DNA of 64,000 bases from the NCBI GenBank assembly GCA_038230215.1, contig JBBRNR010000002.1:124001-188000 (forward strand). Direction: 5' to 3'. The position numbers were made by a program, and so were the translations under genes. The notes under the pieces are model-generated. The model was not told the DNA's origin and did not search any database. It was given only the letters and a program-made list of their open reading frames with translations. Position 1 is the first letter of the stretch. Every line of letters starts with the position of its first letter. This stretch comes from DASVRZ01 sp038230215. Its GTDB lineage: Bacteria; Verrucomicrobiota; Verrucomicrobiia; Chthoniobacterales; DASVRZ01. Positions 22,134-30,854 of this stretch are shown here, piece by piece.

Positions 22134-23090
22134 TTATTGGAAAAAATGGCCGCCTTCTGAATTTTTTAATGCAGTGTAATGCTGCATATATTGCAAAAAA
22201 ACTTCTTTCACCTGAGGGTTTCGCTCGTTTTTGATCAAAGAGTCGAAAATGGATGGATCGGCGCGCAACTGCACCAAGCACTGCGCCACTTCCAGTCGTT
22301 CAGGAGAGTTTTTTTCCTTCAGCAAACTAATCAATACGGGAATCACCTCCGTGCGATGAATCTTCGCCAGCGCTAGCGCGGCTGCGATTTTTCTGAAAAT
22401 GTTTGGCGAATCCAGCTCATCTAAATACAAGTCCGCCTGCGAAGCATTGGCTAGGTCCAGGATCGCGTCGAAGATTTGCATACGGGCATAGTCATCTGAG
22501 TCGTCCACCGAGCGAAACAACTGCTTCGTCACTGTCGGATCCTTCGATTTTGCCAGCGCCTCGGCCGCCTCCGCCCGCACTTTCCAATAACCGTCGCGCA
22601 GGCGGATCATCATCAGCTTTTTCGCATCGGGATGATTCAGCTTAGCCAGCGCATGGACCGCCTCCGCGCGCACTTCCTGATCCTTATCCTCGGCAAGATT
22701 TTTCAAGGCTTCCAGACAATACGCCCCGCGCAGAACCCCCAGCGTGTAAGCAGTCTGCTGACGCACCTGCGCGTTGCGGCTTTGCGCCTGTTCCAGCAGA
22801 ATAAAACGTCCGGCTCCCACCGCATCTAGCCGAGCCTGTGTTTTGAGCACCTCCGCGCGTGCCTGGGGATTCGCATTGGCCAACAAGAGAATCAAACGGT
22901 CCTCGAGCAGGACAATCTTTTTCGGGTCTTTTTCCAGCCGCCGATTCACCTCCTTCAGGACCTGCTCATAGTCGGATGTTTTCAGCATCGCCATCACCCT
23001 ATAATGCGCCTCTGAGGAAGGCGGCCGTTCGCAGCCGGCAGTCGTAACTACCAGAAACACGATCAATAAGCGTGCGATTTTTAAAGACAT
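22134..23090 (-). CDS. HEAT-repeat lipoprotein
   Basis: Lipoprotein signal with lipobox (VVTTAGC, cysteine 20). The mature part is a solenoid of HEAT/PBS-lyase-type repeats, visible as repeated segments such as VRQQTAYTLGVLRG, VRAEAVHALAKLNHPDAKKL, VRAEAAEALAKSKDPTVTKQ and IAAALALAKIHRTEVIPVL. It is a likely periplasmic scaffold for protein interaction; no catalytic residues. 318 residues. Same strand as and 90 bp upstream of the DUF4159 gene, so possibly co-transcribed with it. Confidence 0.85.
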   Translation of the reverse strand: MSLKIARLLIVFLVVTTAGCERPPSSEAHYRVMAMLKTSDYEQVLKEVNRRLEKDPKKIVLLEDRLILLLANANPQARAEVLKTQARLDAVGAGRFILLEQAQSRNAQVRQQTAYTLGVLRGAYCLEALKNLAEDKDQEVRAEAVHALAKLNHPDAKKLMMIRLRDGYWKVRAEAAEALAKSKDPTVTKQLFRSVDDSDDYARMQIFDAILDLANASQADLYLDELDSPNIFRKIAAALALAKIHRTEVIPVLISLLKEKNSPERLEVAQCLVQLRADPSIFDSLIKNERNPQVKEVFLQYMQHYTALKNSEGGHFFQ

Positions 23091-23189
23091 GTCCTTAAAA
23101 TTTAGCCTTCAGACAAACAGACGACAACGACTCTTTCCACTAACCAACCCTCCGTTGACTTTCCCCTCTATCAACCCTAAAACAAACTT

Positions 23190-24218
23190 GTGAAAAATTT
23201 CACAACTCCACGCGCCCGCATCTCCGCCGCATCGCGCGCCGGCCTCAAGCAAACCTTCGAGCTGATCAATCCGCACCTCTACACGGTCGATCAGCGCATC
23301 AAGGAACAAGCCAAAGCCTTTGACCCCGCCATCGAGGGTTATGTCTCCTATGCCCTCGACAATGGCGGCAAACACCTCCGTCCTGCCCTTGCCATTCTGG
23401 CTGGTGGAGCCACGGGAAAAATCACCTCCGCCCACATCGATCTCGCCATCATTTTGGAACTCATCCACATGGCCACGCTCGTTCACGACGACATCATCGA
23501 CGGGGCCGACCGTCGTCGCGACCAACCGACGCCCAACGCCAAATGGGGCAACACCATCAGCGTTCTCCTTGGCGACTGCCTTTTCTCGCACGCGCTCAAG
23601 CTCGCCACCAACTTCTCCAACACCGAGATTAGCCGCCGCATCGCAGACGCTGCCACAGAGGTCTGCTCCGGCGAAATCATTCAGACCCAGCGCCGTTTTG
23701 ACCTCAAACTCAGCACCGCCGATTACTTTCGCATTATCGAAATGAAAACTGGCGCGCTCTTCGCTGCCGCCGCCGAACTGGGCGCCTTCATCAGCGAGGC
23801 CAGCCCTGCCAGCATCTCCGCGCTCAAGCAGTACGGCATGAAAATCGGCACCGCCTACCAAGTCTACGACGATCTCCTCGACATTGTCGGCAATGAAAAG
23901 GAAGCCGGAAAAACCCTCGGCACCGACCTCCGCAAAGGCAAACTTACCCTTCCTCTCCTCTATCTGCTGCAATCCACCCGCGACCAGGAACACGAGGAAC
24001 TTAGCACCCAGCTTCTGCGCGGCGAGGACGCCGACATCGACTCCATCATTGAAGCCGTCTATCGGCACGGTGCGCTTAAAGCCGCCGCCAAAGTCGCCCA
24101 GCGTATGGTCCGCGAGGCGAACGACGGACTCTCTGTAGTTCCAGAAAACCGTTACACCAACGGCCTGAAAAGCGTCGGCACTTACGTCGGAGAAATCATC
24201 GCTCCGTTCGCCAGTTAG
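23190..24218 (+). CDS. long-chain polyprenyl diphosphate synthase (IspB type)
   Basis: Condenses isopentenyl units onto farnesyl or geranylgeranyl diphosphate to make the quinone side chain. Both aspartate-rich motifs are present: LVHDDIIDGADRRRD, preceded by LIHMATL, and YDDLLDIVGNEKEAGK. Lysine and arginine of the diphosphate site are in GGKHLRPALAIL. Small residues before the first motif fit a long-chain product. A GTG start (MKNFTTPRAR) is used; no better ATG. 342 residues. Single gene. Confidence 0.92.
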   Translation: MKNFTTPRARISAASRAGLKQTFELINPHLYTVDQRIKEQAKAFDPAIEGYVSYALDNGGKHLRPALAILAGGATGKITSAHIDLAIILELIHMATLVHDDIIDGADRRRDQPTPNAKWGNTISVLLGDCLFSHALKLATNFSNTEISRRIADAATEVCSGEIIQTQRRFDLKLSTADYFRIIEMKTGALFAAAAELGAFISEASPASISALKQYGMKIGTAYQVYDDLLDIVGNEKEAGKTLGTDLRKGKLTLPLLYLLQSTRDQEHEELSTQLLRGEDADIDSIIEAVYRHGALKAAAKVAQRMVREANDGLSVVPENRYTNGLKSVGTYVGEIIAPFAS

Positions 24219-24294
24219 TTTTTTGGTGCGAGTTCCATTTCAATGAAAAAATCGGCTCTCGCGGAGTCGACTTTCATTCAAGTTAGATCGCTAT

Positions 24295-24528
24295 CTATTC
24301 GCCGTCGTCGCCGATCGCGAGTGTCGGGCAAATCGCCATCGCATTCTGCGCGGCCTCCAATTCCTCCTGACCCTCCGGTTGCTTGAAAAAATAAACATAC
24401 GTCTCATCGTCATTGTATTTCAAAAGACCGGGAGCCTCATCGAGACACACACGGCATGGAGTGCAGGTGTCATCGACATACCAGGCACCAGGAACGTTTT
24501 CAGGAAGTTTATTATTTTGGTCAGCCAT
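24295..24528 (-). CDS. single-cluster 4Fe-4S ferredoxin
   Basis: 77 residues, acidic. Cysteines in CTPCRVCLDEAPG and a distant AICPTLAIGDDGE give the CxxCxxC...CP pattern of monocluster [4Fe-4S] ferredoxins that carry electrons at low potential in the cytoplasm. Divergent from exbB; a 21-bp repeat array begins about 100 bp from its start. The redox partner is unknown; the FAD oxidoreductase at 6 kb is one possibility only. Confidence 0.85.
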   Translation of the reverse strand: MADQNNKLPENVPGAWYVDDTCTPCRVCLDEAPGLLKYNDDETYVYFFKQPEGQEELEAAQNAMAICPTLAIGDDGE

Positions 24529-24630
24529 GTGAAAATGTTTAGCCGTGGTTGAAGAATCACCGCAAGCCTAATTCACCGGACGCCGTGGAATTCGCGATGG
24601 ATAAGAGTGATGTTGTTACCGCCGTTAGCG

Positions 24631-24735
24631 TTGCGCGGCTGCACCGCCAAATTGCGGGGCTGAGCCGCAACAGGAGAGTTCGGAGGCGCCAAGTGGCGGA
24701 TCGAAGCCGCAATTTGGCGGCTTGGGACCGCAGGC
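24631..24735. repeat. 21-bp periodic array between ferredoxin and exbB
   Basis: Five head-to-tail units of 21 bp start at 24631, 24652, 24673, 24694 and 24715. They share TTGCGG/TGGCGG at the head and a CCGC-centred tail. A perfect 14-bp inverted repeat (CCGCCAAATTGCGG and its complement) joins the first and fourth unit boundaries (24644-24657 and 24707-24720). The array ends 133 bp before the exbB ATG. The rest of the 340-bp gap holds a candidate promoter and no gene. Confidence 0.75.
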
Positions 24736-24826
24736 ATCAGAGAGACCAGCATCTGGGGACAGATGCCCTCCAGAAAGCGTGGCTGGACGGCACTTGTCTC
24801 AAGTGTATCTGCGTTGCGGTGGATGG

Positions 24827-24855
24827 TTGCAACGCCGGGCGTCCTCTAGTATAGG
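24827..24855 (+). promoter_or_regulatory. candidate sigma70-type promoter for exbB operon
   Basis: TTGCAA and TATAGG are separated by 17 bp. Transcription would begin only a few bases before the exbB ATG, giving an almost leaderless message, which lowers confidence. Confidence 0.3.
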
Positions 24856-24867
24856 GGTGGCTTGCGC

Positions 24868-25632
24868 ATGAAAACTTCCGCCTGCATTTTTGCGGCTTTC
24901 CTCACGTCCTCCAGCACTTACGCCCAGGACGCCAGCGGCCCCAAAAGCCTCTTCGATCTCGTGAGGACCGGCGGCTGGGTGATGGTTCCCCTCGGACTCG
25001 CCTCCATCCTAACGGTAACACTTGTGCTTGTTTATCTCGTCACTCTTCGACGCAGTGCGGTTGTCAGTCGCGAATATATGGAGACTGCCGCTGCCTTGCT
25101 CCGGAAACGCGATTACCTCGGCCTGCTAGCGGTCTCGAATCGCCACAACGAGGCCATCGCACGCATCGCGGGCCGCATGCTCGACTTTGCTAACAACCAT
25201 CCCACCGCCTCGCTCGAGGCCATCCGCGAAGTCGCCGAAACCGAGGGCGGACGCGTGGCCAATTCACTTGGCCATCGCATCACCTATCTGGCTGACGTCG
25301 GGACTTTGGCTCCCATGCTGGGCTTGCTCGGAACCGTGTCGGGGATCATTCAATCCTTCGGCGAACTAGGCAAAAAAGCGGGCGATGCCAGTCAGCCGAT
25401 CCTCCTCGCACAAGGCGTCGGTCAGGCCCTTGTGACTACCGCGGCTGGCATTCTCATTGGTATCGTGGCGATGACGTTTTACGCGTTTTTCCGGGGTAAA
25501 GTGCAGAATTTGATCTCCGATCTGGAAGGTGCTTCGACCCATTTACTGACTCTGTTTGCGGTCAGTTTCGACAAGAAAAGCCGCGAGGGCGCGACCAGCC
25601 GCCGCTCGGCACTGGACGACGACGATTATTAG
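24868..25632 (+). CDS. MotA/TolQ/ExbB proton channel family protein
   Basis: Inner-membrane proton channel subunit that, with an ExbD/TolR partner, drives TonB- or Tol-type work at the outer membrane. A signal-like N-terminus (ACIFAAFLTSSSTYAQ) is followed by a membrane segment (VMVPLGLASILTVTLVLVYL), a cytoplasmic helical region, and the two conserved membrane helices around GTLAPMLGLLGTVSGIIQSF and LVTTAAGILIGIVAMTFYAF. The periplasmic signal before TM1 is a feature of the ExbB group with long N-termini. The ATG was chosen over a TTG two codons upstream; 254 residues. First gene of exbB-exbD-TPR. Confidence 0.9.
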   Translation: MKTSACIFAAFLTSSSTYAQDASGPKSLFDLVRTGGWVMVPLGLASILTVTLVLVYLVTLRRSAVVSREYMETAAALLRKRDYLGLLAVSNRHNEAIARIAGRMLDFANNHPTASLEAIREVAETEGGRVANSLGHRITYLADVGTLAPMLGLLGTVSGIIQSFGELGKKAGDASQPILLAQGVGQALVTTAAGILIGIVAMTFYAFFRGKVQNLISDLEGASTHLLTLFAVSFDKKSREGATSRRSALDDDDY

Positions 25633-25650
25633 AATTTCGTTGGAACTCGA

Positions 25651-26070
25651 ATGAATTTTCGCAGAACCCAGACGCTGCCCACGCCGACTTTCCAGTTGGC
25701 GCCTATGATCGATGTTTTGCTCGTCGTGCTTTGTTTTTTCATCCTCACATGGAATTCCGCGCTACACGAAAACGAACTCGACGTCCGTGTTCCCTCGGCC
25801 AAAAGCGCCAAGGAAGCGCAGCCTTATTTGGGTCAGGTCGTAATTAACATTCGCAGCGACGGGACGTTTGTGATGAATAAGACGCCACTCGACCGCGACG
25901 AATTGCTCGTGCGCCTAAAAAAACTCTCCGGCCTGTACCCCGACCAGGCAGTGATCGTTCGCGGAGACGAGAAAGTGGAATACAAATACATCGCCAATGT
26001 CCTCGATATCTGTCGCGGCGCCGACATCTGGAATGTGGCTTTCGCTACAGCCAGTGAGTCAAAGAAATAG
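25651..26070 (+). CDS. ExbD/TolR biopolymer transport protein
   Basis: 139 residues. One membrane helix near residues 18-36 (APMIDVLLVVLCFFILTW) with the conserved aspartate that relays protons, then a periplasmic domain (VVINIRSDGTFVMNKTPLDR, IVRGDEKVEYKYIANVLDIC) of ExbD/TolR type. Starts 18 bp after exbB stops, and its stop is directly before the TPR gene, which fits one transcript. Confidence 0.92.
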   Translation: MNFRRTQTLPTPTFQLAPMIDVLLVVLCFFILTWNSALHENELDVRVPSAKSAKEAQPYLGQVVINIRSDGTFVMNKTPLDRDELLVRLKKLSGLYPDQAVIVRGDEKVEYKYIANVLDICRGADIWNVAFATASESKK

Positions 26071-26071
26071 C

Positions 26072-28714
26072 ATGAGACGCCGCATTTTAGTCGCTGTGGT
26101 TCTGGGCACCTGCTCGCCCTTTTCCTTATTGGCTCAGGAAGCTACGCCAGAACCGGAAGTGCGCCAGGCCATTCCCCTGAACCCGCCTCCGCGCGCGCAG
26201 CCGGTGCGTCCGGCAGATGAAGGTGCACAAACGTCCGCCACTCCCATGGAAGTCCGGCGGGCAGAACTGCTCAACCAGCCGACTCCGATACCATTGGACG
26301 CCGAACCCGCCGTCCTTGGCGGGAACTCGAACGCTTATCCACGGGCCACGCCCAACCTGCTGGTGCCGCCCAAACCCATGTCCGCCCGTGAGGACGACCA
26401 AACTCCCGCAGCGCCGCCGACGGTCGAGACAAATTCCGGACGCGAGATCCGCATCGCGCCGTCCAATGGAGGCGGAGTCGGCAGTGCCGCAGCCGATTTA
26501 TTGGAAGTCGCCAACGCCTTTTACTCGCGGAAATTATACGATCTAGCAGTGCCGGAGTACGAGAAATATCTCACGAATTATTCCACCGCCTCGGGACGGC
26601 AGTCGGCTGTTTTTCGTCTCGGCGAATGCTATCGCGCCCTCGGCAATCCAGGTGTGGCCGTGGGCTATTACCAGAAATTACTGACGGAGTTCAGCAGTGG
26701 TGAATTCCTCGGAGCGGCCTCGTATCGTCTGGCGGAAATTTATTACGGCCAGAAGCGTTTCGACGAGGCGATTACGCTTTATCGCAAGGCCGCCGCGAAT
26801 GCGAAGAACGCCGATCTCACGCTTTCCGCCCGCTACTTTGAGGCGAGAGGTCTGGAGGAAACCGGACGCCGCGCGGAGGCCCGGCTCGTTTTTCAGGACA
26901 TCATTTCCATCAAGGAGCGGAATCCTTACAAGACCGCCGCCCGGCTTGCCCTCGCGCGTTACGCTGAGGAGACTGGCGCGAAGCAGGAGGCGCTCGGACA
27001 TTATGCGCAACTCGCCAATGAAACCGAGCGCAACGAGCTGCGCGGAGAGGCGCTGATTCATGCTGGCAGCCTTTCCGGTGCGCTCGGAAAAATCCCGCAG
27101 GCCAAGGCGTATTATCAGAAGGCGATCGACGCACCAGGCACGGGAAACTGGCGTCCGCTCGCACGTCTCGGTTTAATGAAACTCAGCTACGATGCCGGCG
27201 ATTATGCGGGTGCGATCAGCATGTATGAGTCGGGTGCGGCCAATCAAGGCGGAGTCGCACCGGCGGAGGTTATTATTCTAGCCGCGAACGCCTACCGGCA
27301 ATTAAATCGCAGCTCGGACGCCGCGGGACTCTACGAGCAAGTCATCACCGGCTACCCCGACACACCGGAGTCGCGAGAGGCGGGCTACCAGCGGCTGCTC
27401 GCCTTGGCTTCCGCGAACGACGCGGGGGTCATCACGGCGATCAACGATTATCTCAGCCAGAACCCCACGGGCGAGCGTCCAGACAAAGCGCGCTTGTTGA
27501 AGGCGGAATATTTCTACAAAAACAAGCGTTACCCCGAGGCGGCGAAGGTTTACCAGGATGTCGGAAAAACGCTCACGGACCGCAAGCTGCAAGCCGAGTG
27601 CCTTTATCGCGCGGGCTGGTGCTATTCGCAAGCCAGCGACTGGCCGAAAACGATCGACGCGATGGGGGAATTCATTGAGACATTTCCCCAGCATGAAAAC
27701 GCCCCCAAGGCGCTTGTGCAACGCGGTTTCGCCTCGCTCAAACTAAAGGCTTATACCGACGCCCTGCGGGACTTCGACAAGTTGATCCAAAATTATCCGA
27801 AGGCGCCCGAGCGTGAGTTGGCCCTGACTCAAAAAGCCCTTGCTGAAGGTCAGCAGGACGACAATGTCGCCATGGCCGCCACTTTCCGCCAGCTCCTCAA
27901 AGAATATCCCAAGACTGAGTCAAAGGCTCAGGCCAGCTATTACATTGGCTGGGCAACTTTCGAGGCGAAGAACTACGCCGACGCCATTGAGCCGCTGACC
28001 ACAGCCCGCGACTTGGACCCGAAAAGTTACTTCGACGACGCCAGCGTACGCATCATTCTGGCCAACTATTATCTGGAAAAACTCGACCCGCTTTCCCGCG
28101 AGATCGACTACTACAAGGCGAAAGACGGCAAGCGCGGGCTACCCGGCGAAATCTTCAACTGGCTCGGAACGAAATACTATCACGAGCGCAACTTCGCCAA
28201 AGCCGCCCGTTATTTGGAACTCCACATTGTCAACATCCCCGGCGACCCCGACACCGAGGTTTACTATCTGCTCGGCGATGCCGCGCGCCAGCAGCAGGAC
28301 TGGGACAAGGCCCGCAAAAATCTCGATCTTTACCTAACTAAAGCCGACGGCCCGGCCTTGAAGGCGCGAGGACTCCTCGCTTATTCCAAACTCGAACTCA
28401 CCCAGAAAAACTACCCTGCGGCACGCAGCCGTTGCAGCGACGCGCTTAATCTTCAGCCCGAGGGCCGCCTCAATGCCGAGGGCCGCATGCAGGCGGGCGA
28501 CATCGATTTAGCCGAGAGAAAATTTGAGGACGCCGCGAAAAATTACCTCTCCATCAGCGTGCTTTACGACGACGCCGAGCTGACTCCGCTCGCGCTGGAA
28601 AAAGCCGCGCTTTCCTATAGCAAATCAGGCAACACAGCCGAATCGCAGAAGGCGAATCTCGAGCTAAAGGATCGTTACCCCGAATACAAACCTACCCTGG
28701 CGAAGCTAAAATAG
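26072..28714 (+). CDS. large exported TPR protein of the exbB-exbD operon
   Basis: 880 residues with a signal peptide (RRILVAVVLGTCSPFSLLAQ), a proline-rich N-terminal 130 residues, then about twenty tetratricopeptide-like repeats, e.g. FYSRKLYDLAVPEYEKYLTN, AVFRLGECYRALGNPGVAVG, ASYRLAEIYYGQKRFDEAI, AECLYRAGWCYSQASDWPKT and ASYYIGWATFEAKNYADAIE. It resembles a long YbgF/BamD-type periplasmic scaffold. Linkage to a proton-driven motor suggests a role in Tol-like envelope constriction or in energised transport; inference. The frame is open 25 codons upstream inside exbD, but the signal peptide fixes the start. Confidence 0.88.
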   Translation: MRRRILVAVVLGTCSPFSLLAQEATPEPEVRQAIPLNPPPRAQPVRPADEGAQTSATPMEVRRAELLNQPTPIPLDAEPAVLGGNSNAYPRATPNLLVPPKPMSAREDDQTPAAPPTVETNSGREIRIAPSNGGGVGSAAADLLEVANAFYSRKLYDLAVPEYEKYLTNYSTASGRQSAVFRLGECYRALGNPGVAVGYYQKLLTEFSSGEFLGAASYRLAEIYYGQKRFDEAITLYRKAAANAKNADLTLSARYFEARGLEETGRRAEARLVFQDIISIKERNPYKTAARLALARYAEETGAKQEALGHYAQLANETERNELRGEALIHAGSLSGALGKIPQAKAYYQKAIDAPGTGNWRPLARLGLMKLSYDAGDYAGAISMYESGAANQGGVAPAEVIILAANAYRQLNRSSDAAGLYEQVITGYPDTPESREAGYQRLLALASANDAGVITAINDYLSQNPTGERPDKARLLKAEYFYKNKRYPEAAKVYQDVGKTLTDRKLQAECLYRAGWCYSQASDWPKTIDAMGEFIETFPQHENAPKALVQRGFASLKLKAYTDALRDFDKLIQNYPKAPERELALTQKALAEGQQDDNVAMAATFRQLLKEYPKTESKAQASYYIGWATFEAKNYADAIEPLTTARDLDPKSYFDDASVRIILANYYLEKLDPLSREIDYYKAKDGKRGLPGEIFNWLGTKYYHERNFAKAARYLELHIVNIPGDPDTEVYYLLGDAARQQQDWDKARKNLDLYLTKADGPALKARGLLAYSKLELTQKNYPAARSRCSDALNLQPEGRLNAEGRMQAGDIDLAERKFEDAAKNYLSISVLYDDAELTPLALEKAALSYSKSGNTAESQKANLELKDRYPEYKPTLAKLK

Positions 28715-28870
28715 TTCGCCTAAAGCCGTCCTAAGTCGGCGTCTAAAGTTAGGCACATTCTTAATCTCTCTCGTTCCCAAACTCCTGAGTTTGCCCCGAT
28801 ACGTGGACATGGGTGGGAAACTGGGGTGAAAGGAACATGCACAGGAAAAAAGCCACTCTCTTTTTCCTAC

Positions 28871-28896
28871 TCCGTGATCTCCGTGCCTCCGTGTGA
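28871..28896. repeat. CTCCGTG-type short repeat
   Basis: Three closely spaced copies of (A/C)TCCGTG in the 205-bp gap between two convergent genes. This motif cluster recurs between genes in several GC-rich phyla. Nothing else is visible in the gap. Confidence 0.45.
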
Positions 28897-28919
28897 ACCT
28901 CTTTTGAGAGGAAGTCAGT

Positions 28920-30182
28920 TCACGGAAACAATCCCCGGTCGATCTTCGCCTTTGCGACACGTTCGACTCCGATCGCCATGGCGGCCATTCGTTGAGTGAT
29001 TTTTTGCTCGCGCGCCCGTTTTGTCACCTGCACGAACGCGCCCTCCAGAATGCGGAACAGCTTGTCCATAATCTCGGTTTCATTCCAAAAGAACTGCTGC
29101 AAACCCTGCACCCATTCGAAGTAGGAAACGATCACACCGCCCGCGTTGCAGAGAATATCCGGGATCACAAAAATCTCGTCGGCCCGCTTTTCCAACACCC
29201 GATCGGCCTCCGGGGTCGTTGGGCCATTGGCTGCCTCCGCCAAAATCCGGCACTGCAAACGTCCGGCGTTTTCGCCTGTGATGACTCCACTGACCGCCGC
29301 TGGAATCAACACATCGCACGGCAACTCCAGCATCGCCGCCGGGTCGATAGGATCAGCCCCGCTGAACCCGCGCAAGTCACCCTTTGCCGCCACATGCGCG
29401 TCTGCCGCCAGAATATCGATGCCCTCCGCTTTGTGAAACGCCCCATACGCGTCGCTGATCGCGATCACTTTCATGCCCGACTTCAGCGCCAGCGATTGCG
29501 CTGCCACCGCGCCCACATTTCCATAACCCTGCACCACTACCGTGCGATCCTGCGGTTCGAGTTTGAGCATATTCAGCGCGCGCTCCACCAGATACGCCAC
29601 GCCGCGCCCGGTCGATTCGCGGCGGCCCGACGTTCCTCCGATGGACACCGGTTTGCCCGTCACGATCTCCGGCACCGCGTGGCCGACGTGCACCGAATAC
29701 GTGTCCATAAACCACGCCATCACCTGCTCATTCGTCCCCATGTCGGGCCCGATAATGTCCGTGTGCGGCCCCACAAACGACGTCATCTCCTGCATGTAAC
29801 GCCGCGAGAGCGCCTCCAATTCTCTCAAACTCAACTGCCTCGGGTCCACCGCCACGCCGCCTTTCGCGCCGCCATACGGCAGACCCGTCAGCGCGCATTT
29901 CCAACTCATCCACATTGAGAGCGCGGCCACCTCGCCGAGCGTCACCGACGGATGAAACCGCACGCCGCCCTTCGTCGGACCGAGCGAGAGATGATGCTGG
30001 CAGCGATAGCCCTCGTAAACCTCCGTGCGTCCGTCGTCCATGCGAACGGGGAGCGTTACGATCAGACTCCGCTTCGGGTAAATCATCCGCGCCCGTACTT
30101 CGGGATTGAGATTTAGAAAGTCGGCAATGATGCGAAACTGCTCCGCAGCCATGTCAAACGTGGGGTCTTTATAGATGTGCAT
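28920..30182 (-). CDS. Glu/Leu/Phe/Val dehydrogenase (glutamate dehydrogenase)
   Basis: Oxidative deaminase of 420 residues, the length of hexameric GDH (class I short form). The substrate domain shows HHLSLGPTKGGVRFHP, MSWKCALTGLPYGGAKGG (catalytic lysine and substrate lysine) and VDPRQLS; the dinucleotide domain shows VVVQGYGNVGAVAAQSLA. C-terminal NAGGVIVSYFEWVQ is typical for GDH. Most likely NAD-linked glutamate dehydrogenase; cofactor choice not certain. It ends the strand of a two-gene unit with the NlpC-like gene 4 bp upstream. Confidence 0.92.
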   Translation of the reverse strand: MHIYKDPTFDMAAEQFRIIADFLNLNPEVRARMIYPKRSLIVTLPVRMDDGRTEVYEGYRCQHHLSLGPTKGGVRFHPSVTLGEVAALSMWMSWKCALTGLPYGGAKGGVAVDPRQLSLRELEALSRRYMQEMTSFVGPHTDIIGPDMGTNEQVMAWFMDTYSVHVGHAVPEIVTGKPVSIGGTSGRRESTGRGVAYLVERALNMLKLEPQDRTVVVQGYGNVGAVAAQSLALKSGMKVIAISDAYGAFHKAEGIDILAADAHVAAKGDLRGFSGADPIDPAAMLELPCDVLIPAAVSGVITGENAGRLQCRILAEAANGPTTPEADRVLEKRADEIFVIPDILCNAGGVIVSYFEWVQGLQQFFWNETEIMDKLFRILEGAFVQVTKRAREQKITQRMAAMAIGVERVAKAKIDRGLFP

Positions 30183-30186
30183 AAGC

Positions 30187-30684
30187 TTATAAATCCTTCG
30201 GATGCCGGGCGGTGAACCCCTTCAAACCCTCCGTCACGCGCACTGCCTCGCGCCAACCCGGGCCGATATTATCATGATCTGTTGTATCGAAACGCGCCTC
30301 GCCGATGACGAGAAACACATGACCCGGCCGCACAAACACCGTGATCCATTGCCCCGGTCCCGGCTCGCCGTATTCCATGAAATCATTCGATGGCATGGCA
30401 AACTCCAACACCCCCGCCGCATGCAAAACATAGGACGTACACCCCGAGCAATCGTAACCATCGTCCTCAAAGTCGCCATGGCCGCCGGAGTATTTGTAAG
30501 GCTTGCCCACGATGCGATTGGCCGCAGCCACCGCCCGCTTCACCGCTTCCGGCGCATCATCGATGAGGAGCGTGGCCTGCCCCGTCACCACCGTCACGCG
30601 CGGAGTCAGAAACGTCTCCGACAGCGCCGAACCGATCAAAATAATCGCCAAAAAACCACCAGCGAGTCGGAGGGGAATCTTCAT
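30187..30684 (-). CDS. NlpC/P60-like exported protein
   Basis: 165 residues with an N-terminal membrane/signal segment (LAGGFLAIILIGSALSETF). Then AANRIVGKPYKYSGGHGDFE, DGYDCSGCTSYVLHAAG with the expected catalytic cysteine, and PGHVFLVIGEARFDT with the histidine; this is the NlpC/P60 Cys-His arrangement for cutting peptidoglycan stem peptides in the periplasm. The cysteine motif DCSG is intact. ATG chosen 7 codons inside a longer frame because the signal starts there. 4 bp before gdh. Confidence 0.8.
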   Translation of the reverse strand: MKIPLRLAGGFLAIILIGSALSETFLTPRVTVVTGQATLLIDDAPEAVKRAVAAANRIVGKPYKYSGGHGDFEDDGYDCSGCTSYVLHAAGVLEFAMPSNDFMEYGEPGPGQWITVFVRPGHVFLVIGEARFDTTDHDNIGPGWREAVRVTEGLKGFTARHPKDL

Positions 30685-30854
30685 GCCTGCGACAATAGAA
30701 CGCAATCCGGGTGCGCCCGCATGGATTTTGTTTGGACATGAAAAAAGTCACTGACGAAAGGGATAGTGGACAAATCTTGTTAGTTCGCCGAAAAAGGCAC
30801 CGAGCTTTACGCAAAGCGTGATTCTGCAGACAACTTAAACTTACAAAATTGAAT

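Noticed and set aside
23109..24068. A 319-codon open frame antisense to the polyprenyl synthase gene
   Set aside because: The plus-strand gene has both aspartate-rich motifs; the antisense frame has none.
24549..24854. A 101-codon plus-strand frame through the 24.6-kb array
   Set aside because: It is a by-product of the 21-bp period, with arginine-rich low-complexity translation and no ribosome site.
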